DNA of 64,000 nucleotides from Nereocystis luetkeana (GCA_031213475.1 JARUPZ010000009.1:3311001-3375000), one strand, 5' to 3'. Positions 23,161 through 33,288 are shown, counted from the stretch's first letter. Notes: generated by a model from the letters alone, not told the origin. A program made the numbers and translations.

Positions 23161-23448
23161 CGGCAGCGGCTGGCCCGCCAGGGGAGCGGGCAGAGGTAGA
23201 GGCTGCGGAGGTAGCGGCTGCGGTGCGAGCGGTATAGCGGGCGGCTGTCCCGGTTGTAGGGGCGGGGCCGGTCCCAGGGGCAGGGGGGGTTGCCACTGTT
23301 GTGTCTGTGGTCCTGGAGGCAGCGCAGGCTGCCCTGGATAGGGCCCCGGCGGGAGCGGGGGCTGCCACTGGCCCCCTATGTTGCGTAACGAGAGGAAGGG
23401 GTCGACAGCGAAATAGTCAGCAGTCGGCGGTGTCTCAAGCGGCTCACC
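23161..23448 (-). other. ATG-less open extension of gag, Pro/Gln-rich
   Basis: Translating upstream of the gag ATG in the same frame gives about 96 codons without a stop, dominated by Pro, Gln, Leu and Gly (phrases such as QWQPPLPPGP, occurring in two similar forms). There is no ATG in it. Low-complexity Pro-rich N-termini occur in some Gag proteins, so it may be translated. Confidence 0.45.
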
Positions 23449-23451
23449 TCA

Positions 23452-26035
23452 CGGGTAAGTAATATCGATTTCCGAACACGTACACGACTCCAAATTGCCT
23501 TTGTCTACCGGTTTAGCATCCTGATATACGTGAATGCTGCATTTTTGTCGAGAGTCACGCCTGACCCCTATCAATACGACACATGAGTGAGCGAACACGC
23601 AAGGAGCGGAAGCGTTGTATTGACGATCGGCCCGACCCAAAATTGCATCAATCTACTGGTATCGTATCGTAATGTACGTGAACGTTGCATTTTTTCCGAG
23701 AGTCACGCCTGACCCCTATTGATACGACACATAAGTGAGCGAAGTTGACAGCCGAACAAGTACACGACTCCAAATTGCCTTTGTCTACCGGTTTAGCATC
23801 CTGATATACGTGCATGCTGCATTTTTCTCGAGAGTCACGCCTGGCCCCTATCAATACGACACATGAGTGAGCGAACACGCAAGGAACGGAAGCGTTGTAT
23901 TGACGATCGGCCCGACCCAAAATTGCATCAATCTACTGGTATCGTATCGTAATGTACGTGAATGTTGCATTTTTTTCGAGAGTCACGCCTGACCCCTATT
24001 GATACGACACATAAGTGAGCGAAGTTGACAGTCGAACACGGTACACGTGCGAGCGGGCTTCTCACCTACATGTGTCCTGCGCTCGTCCTAGTAAGCATGC
24101 CACTGATAGCACAGCGGCCTATGCGAACATATGAAAGCTCGTGGGGTTGTGTCGGTTGCGTCATCAGCACCATGTTATCTCCCCTCTTTCCTTCATCAAT
24201 ATCCAACTCTCTCACCTCCCTGACTCCCTGTTGTGTGCGCGAGTGCTGTCTCGCCTCTGTTGATGGTTGGTGTATTATGTATGGTGTCTCTATGTTGCTA
24301 TATTTTACTCGTCCTCCAACATTATTTGTACTGCTGTACGGTTGGTCATATGTTGCTTGCGTAAAACATAATGCACTGTTTCGCGTTTGGTCCTGTCTGT
24401 GTGTGTATTGTTGTGTTTATGATTTATTATTGCACGTATGGGTGCGACAAGCCTGTGTACGTCTAGCGGTGAAACACGACTAGACACCACCCCTCGTCTG
24501 GACTTGCAAGGCTCAGACGGCGAGGGGTAGGCGCTGCGCACTAGAAAGATATTATGTGTCGCGGCCGGCCCCAGGATACGTCCATCCTTCCAAAAGACCG
24601 GCGTTGAACACATGAGTGGAGTGTGTGGGGCTACCACTTCTCGCGCATTATGAACCCCCCGAGTCCAGGATCTGTTGAGTGGGATCGGGGTGGCACTCCG
24701 ACAGATCCTGAGCCTCGGGACCGCTGTTCTGCTGAGTGAGGCGTACCGCGCAACCCCTATCGGGGTGGCGGACTCCCCCTCACTCACCCACACTAAACCA
24801 CCCACAGTGTACAGCACCAGGACCCCTTGGTGTCTGCCCTCGGTCCCACGTGGGGACCGAGGAGCAGACCAATCATCACCTACCGAAGGTTCTCTCGAAC
24901 GACGGACTCAGTGATGACCTCCTCGCTGTACATACTGTTGCAATCTTTCAGAAAATCTATGTTTCACTACCTAGTCTATGGCGTAGTGATCGCAGATCTA
25001 TATGTTTTTTAGTCTAGACTGCAATAAGTGGAACACAGAGAGACCTCCCCCCCAGTGAGCCATCAAAGGGAGGTCGGCCGTCTGAGCATGGGCCAGAAGT
25101 GTGGTGCAGCACCGGGCCTGAAAGCAGACTCCCGCGTGCTGCATGAGAGAGGTGCGAGCGACTATCCTAGTCGTGCATACCGAATCTCCGTCGAGCTCGG
25201 ACTCTGCTGAACGGTACCTACCGCAAAACCTTCTCGGGGGCGGACTCAGTAACCGTTCACTCGCGCTACCTCTCTCACAGCATAGCTTACGGATTCGGGG
25301 CTGGCCGTCGCTTCGTCTCTACGAAAACCGACGACCACCCTCCGTGAGGGTATGCTGACACATCTTCTGAGAACTCCGGGGACCGCAGCACTACGGGCGC
25401 GCGAAGGGTAGCAACCCCCCCGCGCGCCCGAGGCAACTGCGGCCTATGTCCCGCTCTACCATGCCTCGTTCATAAGTGGTGTCGGCCCTGTAGCCCTACC
25501 TACCAAGAGAAACTGTGCTGTGCTGTGTAGTGTGGTGTACGAGGATGAGGTTGCAGCAAAACAGACACACAATCAGAGAAACAAAAGAGCCGAAACAAAA
25601 AAACAAAAAAAAACAGCAGTCCACGAGTCTACGTGTGCACACCAAAAACAAGACAAAAGAAACCCGGAAAATAAGCTCACGCTAAAGCCGTTCGCCTCCA
25701 ACCCAAAACTCGGCGCCAAAGCTTGGTTGCCTCGCCCCTGCCTGGGTGCCTCGTAGCAGCAATGCCTCACCCTGGAACCGAGACCAGGCCTGGCAGCAGG
25801 CCTGCGAGGTGACCGCTGACTGAGCCCTGTCCCGCCTGACCGGCCGGCGGCCAGGCTGAGCTGGGTACCATCTTGGCTACCTGGCTTACGTGATGTTTGT
25901 ACGAGTACCTATATTTTGCTCTTCGCTATTCTGCCGATTTGTGCTTTTTGTATTTTCTCAGTTGTTTTTCTTACTGCCAACCGAGCGGCCGACGGTGCCT
26001 CCGCCAGCCCCTGGTCGCCTACAGGTTCAGGCTTG
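23452..26035 (-). other. Long structured 5' leader of the gypsy element
   Basis: About 2.6 kb separates the PBS from gag. It contains a 280-bp tandem repeat (23473-24040) and several perfect or near-perfect hairpins: CCTCGGTCCC/GGGACCGAGG with an outer GTCTGC/GCAGAC stem (24832-24869), GACCTCCC/GGGAGGTC (25042-25075), GCAGCAC/GTGCTGC (25106-25142) and CGGGCGCGCG/CGCGCGCCCG (25394-25430). A 170-codon frame at 24305-24817 on the element strand has no recognisable domain. Such a leader could serve RNA packaging, dimerisation or cap-independent translation. That is inference. Confidence 0.6.
23473..24040 (-). repeat. 280-bp tandem repeat in the gypsy leader, two units
   Basis: Units start at 23473 and 23753, and a third begins at 24033 but stops after a few bases. 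Each 280-base unit itself contains two copies of a block holding CACGCCTGACCCCTAT and ATACGACACAT.AGTGAGCGAA (for example at 23551 and 23706), so the repeat is nested. The two units differ by only a few substitutions. Confidence 0.8.
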
Positions 26036-26053
26036 CTATCGGACCGGACACCA
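26036..26053 (-). promoter_or_regulatory. Primer-binding site (PBS)
   Basis: Directly after the 5' LTR on the minus strand comes TGGTGTCCGGTCCGATAG. It begins TGG, the complement of the CCA end of a tRNA, and its position matches that of an LTR-retrotransposon PBS. I cannot name the primer tRNA without the genome's tRNA set. Confidence 0.75.
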
Positions 26054-26603
26054 TGTTACAGACGAACGAGCGGTGCGCGTGCCCTGCGTGCTAGAGTATC
26101 ATCACCGGCCTCGCCAGGCCACATGTATATCATTCATGATCGAGGCCATTGCCTCTTCTGGCCTCTGGCCTCCACTTATTTGTATCACAGTGATCACGCA
26201 TACTCTACAACACAGTGTATTTATCGTTTCCCTTCGCAGGCCGGGTCCCTCCAACCCCATGGCCCTGCTTTCGCAACACACTCAAGCTTCGTTCGAGTTC
26301 ATAGGCAAGACTGACACCTGCAATCCCGTTGTTCCACCCATCCTGCTGTGCGTACGGCTGAGCCATCTCTTAGCTGTCTCGGCCGGTACTTCTTCTTAGC
26401 AGGGGAACACCGAGGATATGGAGCAATCTAGATGGAGCTAGCGGCGCCGGAGGTTCTGGACGCAGGAGCGCCCAAACCTCTCCGACCCTCATAGGAAGGC
26501 ATACGCCTTCGGGGTCAGGGGACTAATTCACATTGTCCCCTTTTGACTCCACGCCATGAACTCTACTGGAAACCCCTCGGATCCTTGGTACACCACCGCA
26601 ACA
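26054..26603 (-). repeat. 5' LTR of the gypsy element
   Basis: Copy of 14150-14699 at offset 11904. It starts TGTTGCGG on the minus strand and ends at the PBS. It differs from the 3' LTR only in TGTTAC versus TGTCAT at the end nearest the PBS. Transcription of the element should begin within this LTR. Confidence 0.93.
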
Positions 26604-27169
26604 CTACTGCACAAAGTGCATGAACACCGTTGCCAAGCTGTTGAAACATAATGGCATAGGGTCTCCGCAACTACAAGCCCTGCTGATACGCTTTCTCTTC
26701 TGTATGTTTATGCTTTACTTTACGACAATGTGCCAGAACAAAACCCAACCCTATGATTTATGTAAGTGTTGTCACCCGAGTCACAAGTGACAGGTGACAC
26801 ACAATACGCAAACACATGCTATATAAGAAGAGCACCAGTATGTCTACTTACGAAGTTTGTATGCAAGCATGCGTATTTATAGATGTTATTTGCACAAGGT
26901 TGTCGACCATGGCCAGCCCCTGAAATTATTTCACCAGACGTCAAATACTGCCCAACTGTTTCTGGACCTGAAAGTAAATCCAGTAGCGCCAGTATAGCCA
27001 AGACAGATTGAAAAACCACATAGACGCGCCGCCCAAAAGGGTTTTATCACGCAAGCCCCCATGCCCCCCTTAAAACAAGATCCCAAGACACTTGTATAAA
27101 TACCTCTTATCAAAGCCGGTCTCTTGTTGTTGTTAGACTTATCAACGTATCGGGTATGGTATCACATGT
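26604..27169. other. No recognisable gene; host flank of the gypsy element
   Basis: Begins with the right CTAC target duplication (26604-26607). The rest is AT-balanced single-copy-looking DNA with no frame above ~66 codons and no recognisable motif. Confidence 0.5.
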
Positions 27170-27355
27170 AGCACTACATCGGTATCTCACAGCACACTAC
27201 CAGTACAGTACAGCAGAGTACAGTCCAGTGTACACCGTACACTGTACTGCACACTGTACTGCACACTGCAATGTACAATGTACTGTACACTATACTCTAC
27301 ACTTTACGCTACACTTTACTGTACTGTACTGCACTGTACAGTGCCTTACCTTACC
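27170..27355. repeat. Pentanucleotide satellite (TGTAC/CTGCA-like), left of LINE 1
   Basis: Degenerate 5-base periodicity, with runs such as CTGTACTGCACACTGTACTG. It continues on the other side of LINE 1 at 31313, so the LINE interrupted one array. Confidence 0.75.
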
Positions 27356-30300
27356 GTTGTTGTTGTTGTTGTTGTTATTCTCACATTAACTCACAATTCA
27401 ATGCAGTCCGTGGTCGCAGGACAGGCTCCAATAACTCTGGAGTGGAAGAAATACCTCAAGAAGAAACAGAGGCAAAAAAACAAAAACAAAAAACAGGCAT
27501 ACGCACTCCACCACTGCGGACACCAGGGAAGCAAAAAGGAGACTATTAATAGCAGACAAAAACCTAAAAAAAGAAGATGAAGCTAAGCAAAACAAAAACA
27601 AAAACAAAACTAAAACAGACGCAGATAGCAAAACGCGAAAAAAAGGCAAGGCAAAACGGACCATACTAACAAAGACACAAAGAGGTACAAACGGGAATGA
27701 AAGAAAAAATGGAAACAAAGAAGGGACAAAAAAGCGATAATCACGGGCGGGGGGGAAAGAAAATACGAAAGGCAGGCACTGGAGCATACAGACACGCAAA
27801 GTTGCCCAGATGGCACCATGCTAGTTACTTGGGTCCCAAAGAAAGGAGTGCATCATGACGATGATGGCCATAACCAGGCTTCAGTCTGTTGGGCAGACCG
27901 CCTCCCCTCCCCCCCCCCCGCCATTCCCCCTCGTCCCCCTTTCGCCCCCCCCCTCTTCCCTGCCATTCTGCACACTCGCGTTGGCGTCAACGGCTGTGGT
28001 CGTGGTCGCAGCTATTCTATGCCGTTCTGCCGATGCCTCCTCCTCATCTGTATGCCATTTCCGCATGAAGGCCTCCGCCCCTTCCTCGACCCGTTGGAAC
28101 CATCTGCCGGCTTTCTGTGCTGTCTCGCGCCACCCTTCGAGCTTGATGCCGAACTCCTTGAGGTCCTCCTCAAGGTACCTCATCCAGTCCCACTCCTGTC
28201 CTCCGGAGTAACCCTTACCCCCAACCATCTCCCCAAACATCACCCTCCTCGGCAGACGCTCCTCTCCCATTCGTGTCACAAAGCCCGCAAACAAGAGCCT
28301 ACGTCTGCGTACCGTCGTCTCAACGCTTTCAGATGTTGTCCTGAGAAGCGCGCTAGCATAGGATAGAATGTGGTCTTCGCGCTTTCGTTTTCGCCACCCG
28401 ATGCATCGGAGGAGCATCTTGTGGTGGACCTCCCGTAGCCTACCGTAATCAGTCTTGCTCGGGCTCCAAGTAACGCAACCGTAGAGCAACGTTTCGATCA
28501 CCTCGGCTCTCAGCATTCGCACCTTCAGGCGTAGGCGCACACCCGGGCGGTCATAAATTTCCATCTTATACCGTCCGAAGCATGCCCATGCCCTCTGGAG
28601 TCGACGCGTTACCTCGACACTTCTGCCCGTCCAATCTGCGCTGATAGCCCCGCCCAGATACACAAACTCGGTCGTTTGTTTGTACACTTGGCCGGCGGCG
28701 GTGACGGTGAACGGCACGTTCCCCCCATCTTTCGTTTGCAGACACATTATCTCCGTCTTGGCCTCCGAGACCGTCAGGCCGAAAGCGGCACATGCAGACA
28801 CGATCACCGTCATCATCCTCTCCAGGCCGTTGGGTGATCTCGATACTATGCCTGCATCGTCGGCATAGAGCATAGCCCACAGTGTCTGGGCCTCTTTATC
28901 ATTCCCTTGTCCGTCGGCGTGCCCGACCCGTGCCTTCCCCCTCTTCTTTTTCTTCTTCTCCTGCTTTTGTTGGAGTTGCACCAAGCTGTCCGTGATGGCT
29001 TTATCAGCAGCGAAACGTTTCTCCGCCACACGCAGCACCGCTGTAAAAAACATGTTGAACAACAATGGCGCGAGCACACACCCTTGCCGTAGGCCCTGTT
29101 TCACGTCGAACATATCTGAGCACTCGCCGTCATCCAGCCGCACGCATGCTCGCATGCCGTCGTGGAATTGCCGGATAACGGTGAGCATTCTAGGTGGCAC
29201 CCCAAAGCGAGCCAAGACAGCCCACAGGAGGGTTCGGTCGACGGAGTCGTAGGCTTTGGTGAGGTCGACAAAGCACATGAAGAGCGGAGTGTCCTTCTTC
29301 CTTGCCAATTCCTGCAAGCGTCGCACCACGAACATCATGCCGACCGTCGATCGTTCGGGCCTAAAGCCACACTGCTCCTCCGGCAGGATGCCTTCCCGTT
29401 CGCAATAGTCGCTGAGTCGGCGCGCGATGACTTTGAGGAGCACTTTGCCGGCATGCGCGACTAGGGAAATGCCACGATAGTTACCACACTCCGTCCTGTC
29501 TTTCTTCTTGTGCAGCACCTTAATCGTTGCATCCTTCCATTGCTGCGGCACGACCCCTCCCCTCCACACAGCGACGATAATCTCGTAGAAGCTTCCCAAG
29601 GTGTCCGAGTCTCCCTCGTCGGCCAGGACCTTCAGAAGTTCAGCTGGGAGACCATCAGGCCCAACCGCCTTGCGGTTCGCCATCGCCCTGATCGCGTCTT
29701 CCACCTCGTATCTAGACGGGACGTCGTCCAGCGGACTGCACGAGGGCCAGACCTTGAGCTCATCGACGATAGTCGGATCGAGGGTCGATGACCTTGTGTT
29801 TAGCAGCTTATGGAACCACCTTACCCATCGTTCCCGGATGAGGCCTACGTCTCGTAGTAATCTACCTTCCTCGTCCCTGATGTACTGCGAATGGAAAGTC
29901 CTCTTTCCTTCCACATTCATCCCCTTAAGGTGCTTGTAGAACCCAAACTGATCACCTTCTTGGATACGCCTTTCGAGTTGACGGACGTATTCCTCGAAGA
30001 ACTTCTGCACTCCGTCCGTCCTCGCACGTTTGAGCTGTTTAGTGGCAATCTTCACAGCTTTTCGCAGATTTTTGTCTTCCGGGTTAGCACGTAGTTGCGT
30101 CCTCGCATTTTCCTTCTCCTGCCATCGTGAGTGCACCTCTGCTTTTACCTCTTCGGGCGTACACCAGCCCAGCGGCCCTTGTTTTCGACTGGTATGAGGT
30201 GCTAGTTTAGAAGCAGTCGACAGCACGGTCTCCACCAGAGCAGTTGCCTTATCATCGACACTCCCAATTGTACCAGGCGGTGGGGGGGTAAGTTTGGTTA

Positions 30301-31312
30301 TCTCCCTATTGAGGTCCGCTCGGAGACCGGGGTCTGCCATCAACCGTTGTAGATCAATAGCTCGTTTTCCGCTGCCTGCTTTTACCCTCCGATTCGGCGC
30401 GAACCGACCCAAGAGGCGAATATTGCAGACCACGAGGTTGTGGTCAGATTCATGCCGATCCTCTGGGGGTTTCCGTACTGTCATGTTGCGGACCAGGCGT
30501 CGATCAACTTGCCGAGTAAGGATGTAGTCTAGCCTACACTGACCCTTCCCGGAGTTTGGAGATTGGAAAGTGTACGACACTCCGCGAGTAGGTGTGGCAA
30601 AGAACGTGTTGAGGAGCGCAAGCCTGTTGTCATCTGCGAGGAGGAGTAGTCGCTCTCCGTTGTTGTTCAATTCATCGCGCCCGTATTTACCCATCACCTT
30701 ACTGCCGGCACATCCGCTATCTCGCTTGCCGGTGCGAGCATTTGCATCCAAGAGTACAAGTAGGTGATCCCCACTTGGGACCCCCGAGACGACTTTGTTC
30801 AGTTCGTTCCAGAATTGATCTTTCTCGCGAACGGGTGCATCCAGTATCGGCGCATAGCCGACAACAAAAGAAACAGCATTTGATTTGCCCTCAAGTTGAA
30901 TGCGAACTTTCATCAGTCTGGCACTAACGCACTCCACCTCGAGACCATCCTTGCCCACACCTGCCACAATAGACTCCCTGACTGCTAGTCCTACACCATG
31001 GGTGCCCTTCCTCTCGTATTTGCTGCCGTCTGCTCCAGAGCAAAAAATCGTGTATCCAGCTGCTGTGAACGTGCTATGCCCGTCTCGCCTAGTCTCTTGG
31101 AGACCTACGACATCGCATCCTAGTTCCTGGCATACCTTCATGATGACCTCGCTGTGGCCGATGCCATTTTTGCCGTTGAAGGCGAGTGTGCGAACATTGA
31201 ACGTACCCACGACGAGTTCCCCAGCTCTGTACCTAGCCCTAGCATCTGAGCGTAACCTTCGAGCTTCTCTGCGACCTTTCCGACCTTGCCTCCTCTTCTT
31301 CCGTGCAGCGTG
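27356..31312 (-). mobile_element. LINE 1: slightly 5'-truncated APE-type LINE
   Basis: Minus-strand non-LTR retrotransposon. The 3' end is at the left: a (GTT)7 run on the plus strand (an (AAC)n tail on the element strand) preceded by a conserved ~60-base terminus holding GACCACGGACTGCATTGAA and GTGAGAACAAC. The coding part matches LINE 3 almost perfectly up to about 31312, where it switches to pentanucleotide satellite. The first ~107 codons of the LINE 3 frame are therefore missing. A short TACC on both sides may be the target duplication. The APE endonuclease and reverse transcriptase motifs are intact. Confidence 0.93.
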
Positions 31313-31471
31313 TACCGTACCGTACTGCAGTGGTGCACCGTTCTGTACAGCATTGTCTTGGTCCGTAGAGTGCAGCACAGTACGGTACAGAACGGTACAA
31401 TATACCCTGGTAGTACGGTAGTACAGAACAGTACAGAACAGTACAGAACAGTATACAGAAGTGCAATCCAT
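27881..31471 (-). CDS. LINE 1 endonuclease/reverse transcriptase ORF (chimeric N-terminus)
   Basis: 1196 codons without a stop. The first ~53 residues are translated from the flanking satellite (Cys/Thr/Val/Leu/Tyr-rich, for example YCTVLYRTVLHS) and do not belong to the LINE. From HAARKKRRQ on, it follows LINE 3. APE-type endonuclease: TFNVRTL, GLQETRRDG, LLDANAR and ESDHN. Reverse transcriptase: [22 protein letters not shown] and LYADDAG. The C-terminal region has an Arg/Lys-rich [17 protein letters not shown] segment and ends in low-complexity Thr/Gly. The protein nicks target DNA and reverse-transcribes LINE RNA there. Both active sites look intact, but loss of the native N-terminus and promoter makes autonomous activity doubtful. 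It has a Gly where LINE 3 has Asp in STVDMMFVV. Confidence 0.88.
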   Translation of the reverse strand: MDCTSVYCSVLFCTVLYYRTTRVYCTVLYRTVLHSTDQDNAVQNGAPLQYGTVHAARKKRRQGRKGRREARRLRSDARARYRAGELVVGTFNVRTLAFNGKNGIGHSEVIMKVCQELGCDVVGLQETRRDGHSTFTAAGYTIFCSGADGSKYERKGTHGVGLAVRESIVAGVGKDGLEVECVSARLMKVRIQLEGKSNAVSFVVGYAPILDAPVREKDQFWNELNKVVSGVPSGDHLLVLLDANARTGKRDSGCAGSKVMGKYGRDELNNNGERLLLLADDNRLALLNTFFATPTRGVSYTFQSPNSGKGQCRLDYILTRQVDRRLVRNMTVRKPPEDRHESDHNLVVCNIRLLGRFAPNRRVKAGSGKRAIDLQRLMADPGLRADLNREITKLTPPPPGTIGSVDDKATALVETVLSTASKLAPHTSRKQGPLGWCTPEEVKAEVHSRWQEKENARTQLRANPEDKNLRKAVKIATKQLKRARTDGVQKFFEEYVRQLERRIQEGDQFGFYKHLKGMNVEGKRTFHSQYIRDEEGRLLRDVGLIRERWVRWFHKLLNTRSSTLDPTIVDELKVWPSCSPLDDVPSRYEVEDAIRAMANRKAVGPDGLPAELLKVLADEGDSDTLGSFYEIIVAVWRGGVVPQQWKDATIKVLHKKKDRTECGNYRGISLVAHAGKVLLKVIARRLSDYCEREGILPEEQCGFRPERSTVGMMFVVRRLQELARKKDTPLFMCFVDLTKAYDSVDRTLLWAVLARFGVPPRMLTVIRQFHDGMRACVRLDDGECSDMFDVKQGLRQGCVLAPLLFNMFFTAVLRVAEKRFAADKAITDSLVQLQQKQEKKKKKRGKARVGHADGQGNDKEAQTLWAMLYADDAGIVSRSPNGLERMMTVIVSACAAFGLTVSEAKTEIMCLQTKDGGNVPFTVTAAGQVYKQTTEFVYLGGAISADWTGRSVEVTRRLQRAWACFGRYKMEIYDRPGVRLRLKVRMLRAEVIETLLYGCVTWSPSKTDYGRLREVHHKMLLRCIGWRKRKREDHILSYASALLRTTSESVETTVRRRRLLFAGFVTRMGEERLPRRVMFGEMVGGKGYSGGQEWDWMRYLEEDLKEFGIKLEGWRETAQKAGRWFQRVEEGAEAFMRKWHTDEEEASAERHRIAATTTTAVDANASVQNGREEGGGERGTRGNGGGGGGEAVCPTD

Positions 31472-31664
31472 TACTGTGCAGCAAGTAGAATCCAGTCCAA
31501 TGCAGTACAGCAGTGCAGTGTAACACTGACAGTACTAAACTGAACTGGACTAGACTGGATTGGACTGGACTGTACTGCTGTACAAAAATAACATCACAAA
31601 TGATGGCAGGACAGGACTGGATGGGACGGGACAGGACAAGAAATAGCAGGAGAGCAATATAAGT
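31313..31664. repeat. Pentanucleotide satellite (GTACC/GGACT/GGGAC), right of LINE 1
   Basis: Continues the array at 27170-27355. The dominant 5-mer drifts from GTACN (for example GTACAGAACAGTACAGAAC) through TGGAC (near 31550) to GGGAC (near 31620-31640). The periodicity stays at five, so unit variants seem to have spread in blocks. Confidence 0.75.
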
Positions 31665-31964
31665 GAGTATATTTAGTAGTCTGGGAAAAGGGATCTTTGG
31701 GGATGATTTTTACCTGAATAATGTTTAGCGTGGTCTGCTCTTCGGAATCCTCATCCGCCTCTGATAAATTTCCTAGTTCGATGCAAACTCGGCGTAGCCG
31801 CGTTTATGGCGATTTTTGGCCCGGTTTGGGGTCAGGGTCAGGGTTAGGGTTAGGGTTAGAGTCAGGGGTTGGGTTGGGTCTTTCGCCCGTACCTTGATCC
31901 CAACAGAAACCAAAACATCTGAACAGCCTACCAACCTAAAGATTCCAGGTTGTTGAAGGTCCTC
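31665..31964. mobile_element. TIR element with TTAGGG-like core (family T2), copy 1
   Basis: Starts GAGTATATTTAGTAGTCTGGG-like (first bases GAGTATATTTAG) and ends with the diverged complement GGTCCTC. The core at 31831-31860 carries GGGTTAGGGTTAGGGTTAG beside GGTCAGGG and GGTTGGGTTGGG variants. Copies 2 and 3 (32693-32969, 59692-60002) have the better ends CAATCTGGGAGAAGGGATC. This copy is diverged and its target duplication is not readable. Confidence 0.7.
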
Positions 31965-31984
31965 TCTTTTGAAGCTCCTATGTC

Positions 31985-33260
31985 TTGTTGTTATCACCCA
32001 AGTTGAGACCAATCGTGCCTCGTGAAAATTCATCTCACTGAACTTTCCATAGTAACATTCTCACCATTGTTCGGTATGAAACCGACGTCACGGACGATTT
32101 TCCATGTTTTTTTAATGACTCCGAATGATTCACATTCCGTTTGTGATTTTGGATGAATTGTATGTAATATGCATCGCTTTCCCTTGGTCTAACTCTCTGG
32201 TATTCCTACACTTGATGTTCTCCCTCAGTTTGAGACAAGTCATGCCTCGTGGAAATATATCTCACCGAATATTTCAGACTAACATTGTTATCGCCCGGAT
32301 TGAGGCCTGTCATGCCTCGTGGAATTGCCTCTCATCCAACTTTGCATAATAACATTCCGAATGATTCATAATCCGTTTGTGAATCTTGTTGAATCCATGT
32401 ATTATGCTGCGCTTTTCTGTAGCCTAACACTCTGGGATTCACTTGGTGGTACCACTCGGCTTGAGACCAGTCATGCCTCGTGGAATTACATCTCACTGAG
32501 CTTTCCATAATAGCATTCCGAATGACTCACATTCCGTTTGTGAATCTGGGTGACTCTATGAATTATGCATCGCTTTCCCTTAATGTAGCCATTTTTAGAT
32601 TTCGATTCTCCATGATATTACTCAGCTGGAGACCGGTCATGCCTCGTAGGATTACCTCTCACCGAACTTTGCATAATAACATGAGTAGGTTTAGCAATCT
32701 GGGAGAAGGGATCTTTAGGGATTTTTTTAACTTGGAAAAAGGGTCGCGTGGTCTACGCTTCGGAATCGTCGACCGCAACTGACAAATTTCCTGGTTCGAT
32801 GCAAACGCGGGATTTTTGTCCCGTTTTGGCTGCGGTTTGGGGTCAGGGTTAGGGTTAGAGTCAGGGGTTGGGTTGGGTCTTCGCCCGTACCTTGATCCCA
32901 ACAGGAACCAAAACGCCTGAACAGTCTACCGACCTAAAGATCCCTTCTCCCAGATTGTTAACGATCCTCAATAACATTCCGAATGATTCCGAATGATTCA
33001 CATTCCGTTTGTGAATCTGGGTGAATCTTATGTATTATGCATTGTTTTCCCTTAGCCTAACTCTCTGGGATTCCGACACTTACTTGTCATCACTCGGCTT
33101 GAGACCAGACATGCCTCGTGAAATTACCTCTTACCGAACTTTCCTCTCAACATTGCGAATGATTCACATTCATTTTTGTGAATCTGGGGGTGAATCTATG
33201 CATTATGCATCACCTTCCCTTAGCCTAACCTTCTGGGGGTTCCGACGATATAATATTATT
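31985..33260. repeat. ~165-bp satellite, about six to seven irregular units
   Basis: The unit reads GAGACC.GTCATGCCTCGTGG, then TCTCACCGAACTTTGCAT, AATAACATTCCGAATGATTC, ACATTCCGTTTGTGAATCTG, and CCCTTAGCCTAACTCTCTGG. The CATGCCTCGTG motif recurs near 32013, 32241, 32311, 32472, 32638 and 33110. One unit is split by the TIR element at 32693-32969. Short frames across it are artefacts. Confidence 0.8.
32693..32969. mobile_element. TIR element with TTAGGG-like core (family T2), copy 2
   Basis: A 277-bp insertion in a satellite unit. AATAACAT stands on both sides (32685-32692 and 32970-32977), whereas the other satellite units carry it once. This is direct evidence for an 8-bp target duplication. 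The inverted ends GAG...CAATCTGGGAGAAGGGATC and complement extend ~40 bases. The core carries AGGGTTAGGGTTAGAG (near 32846). Eight bases fits hAT- or Mutator-type transposition. No coding capacity. Confidence 0.88.
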
Positions 33261-33288
33261 TATCCCGCCGTTCTTGGCGTGCCTCCTA

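Larger units (their letters stand above)
14150..26603 (-). mobile_element. Complete Ty3/gypsy-type LTR retrotransposon, 12.45 kb
   Basis: This element carries two direct LTRs (14150-14699 and 26054-26603) at a constant offset of 11904, so they contain no indels. Outside the first six bases I find no difference between them. It also has a CTAC target duplication, a primer-binding site beside the 5' LTR, a polypurine tract beside the 3' LTR, gag, and an unbroken pol in the order protease, reverse transcriptase, RNase H, integrase. That order defines Ty3/gypsy. The element reads on the minus strand. Near-identical LTRs mean recent insertion, because LTRs are copied from one template at integration. 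The coding part is clearly more GC-rich than the flanking DNA. The length is large because of a ~2.6 kb leader and ~1.5 kb of low-complexity 3' sequence. Confidence 0.95.

Noticed and set aside
31831..31860. Interstitial telomere as a sign of chromosome end or fusion
   Set aside because: The same tract occurs inside three copies of a TIR element with target duplications, so transposition explains it better.
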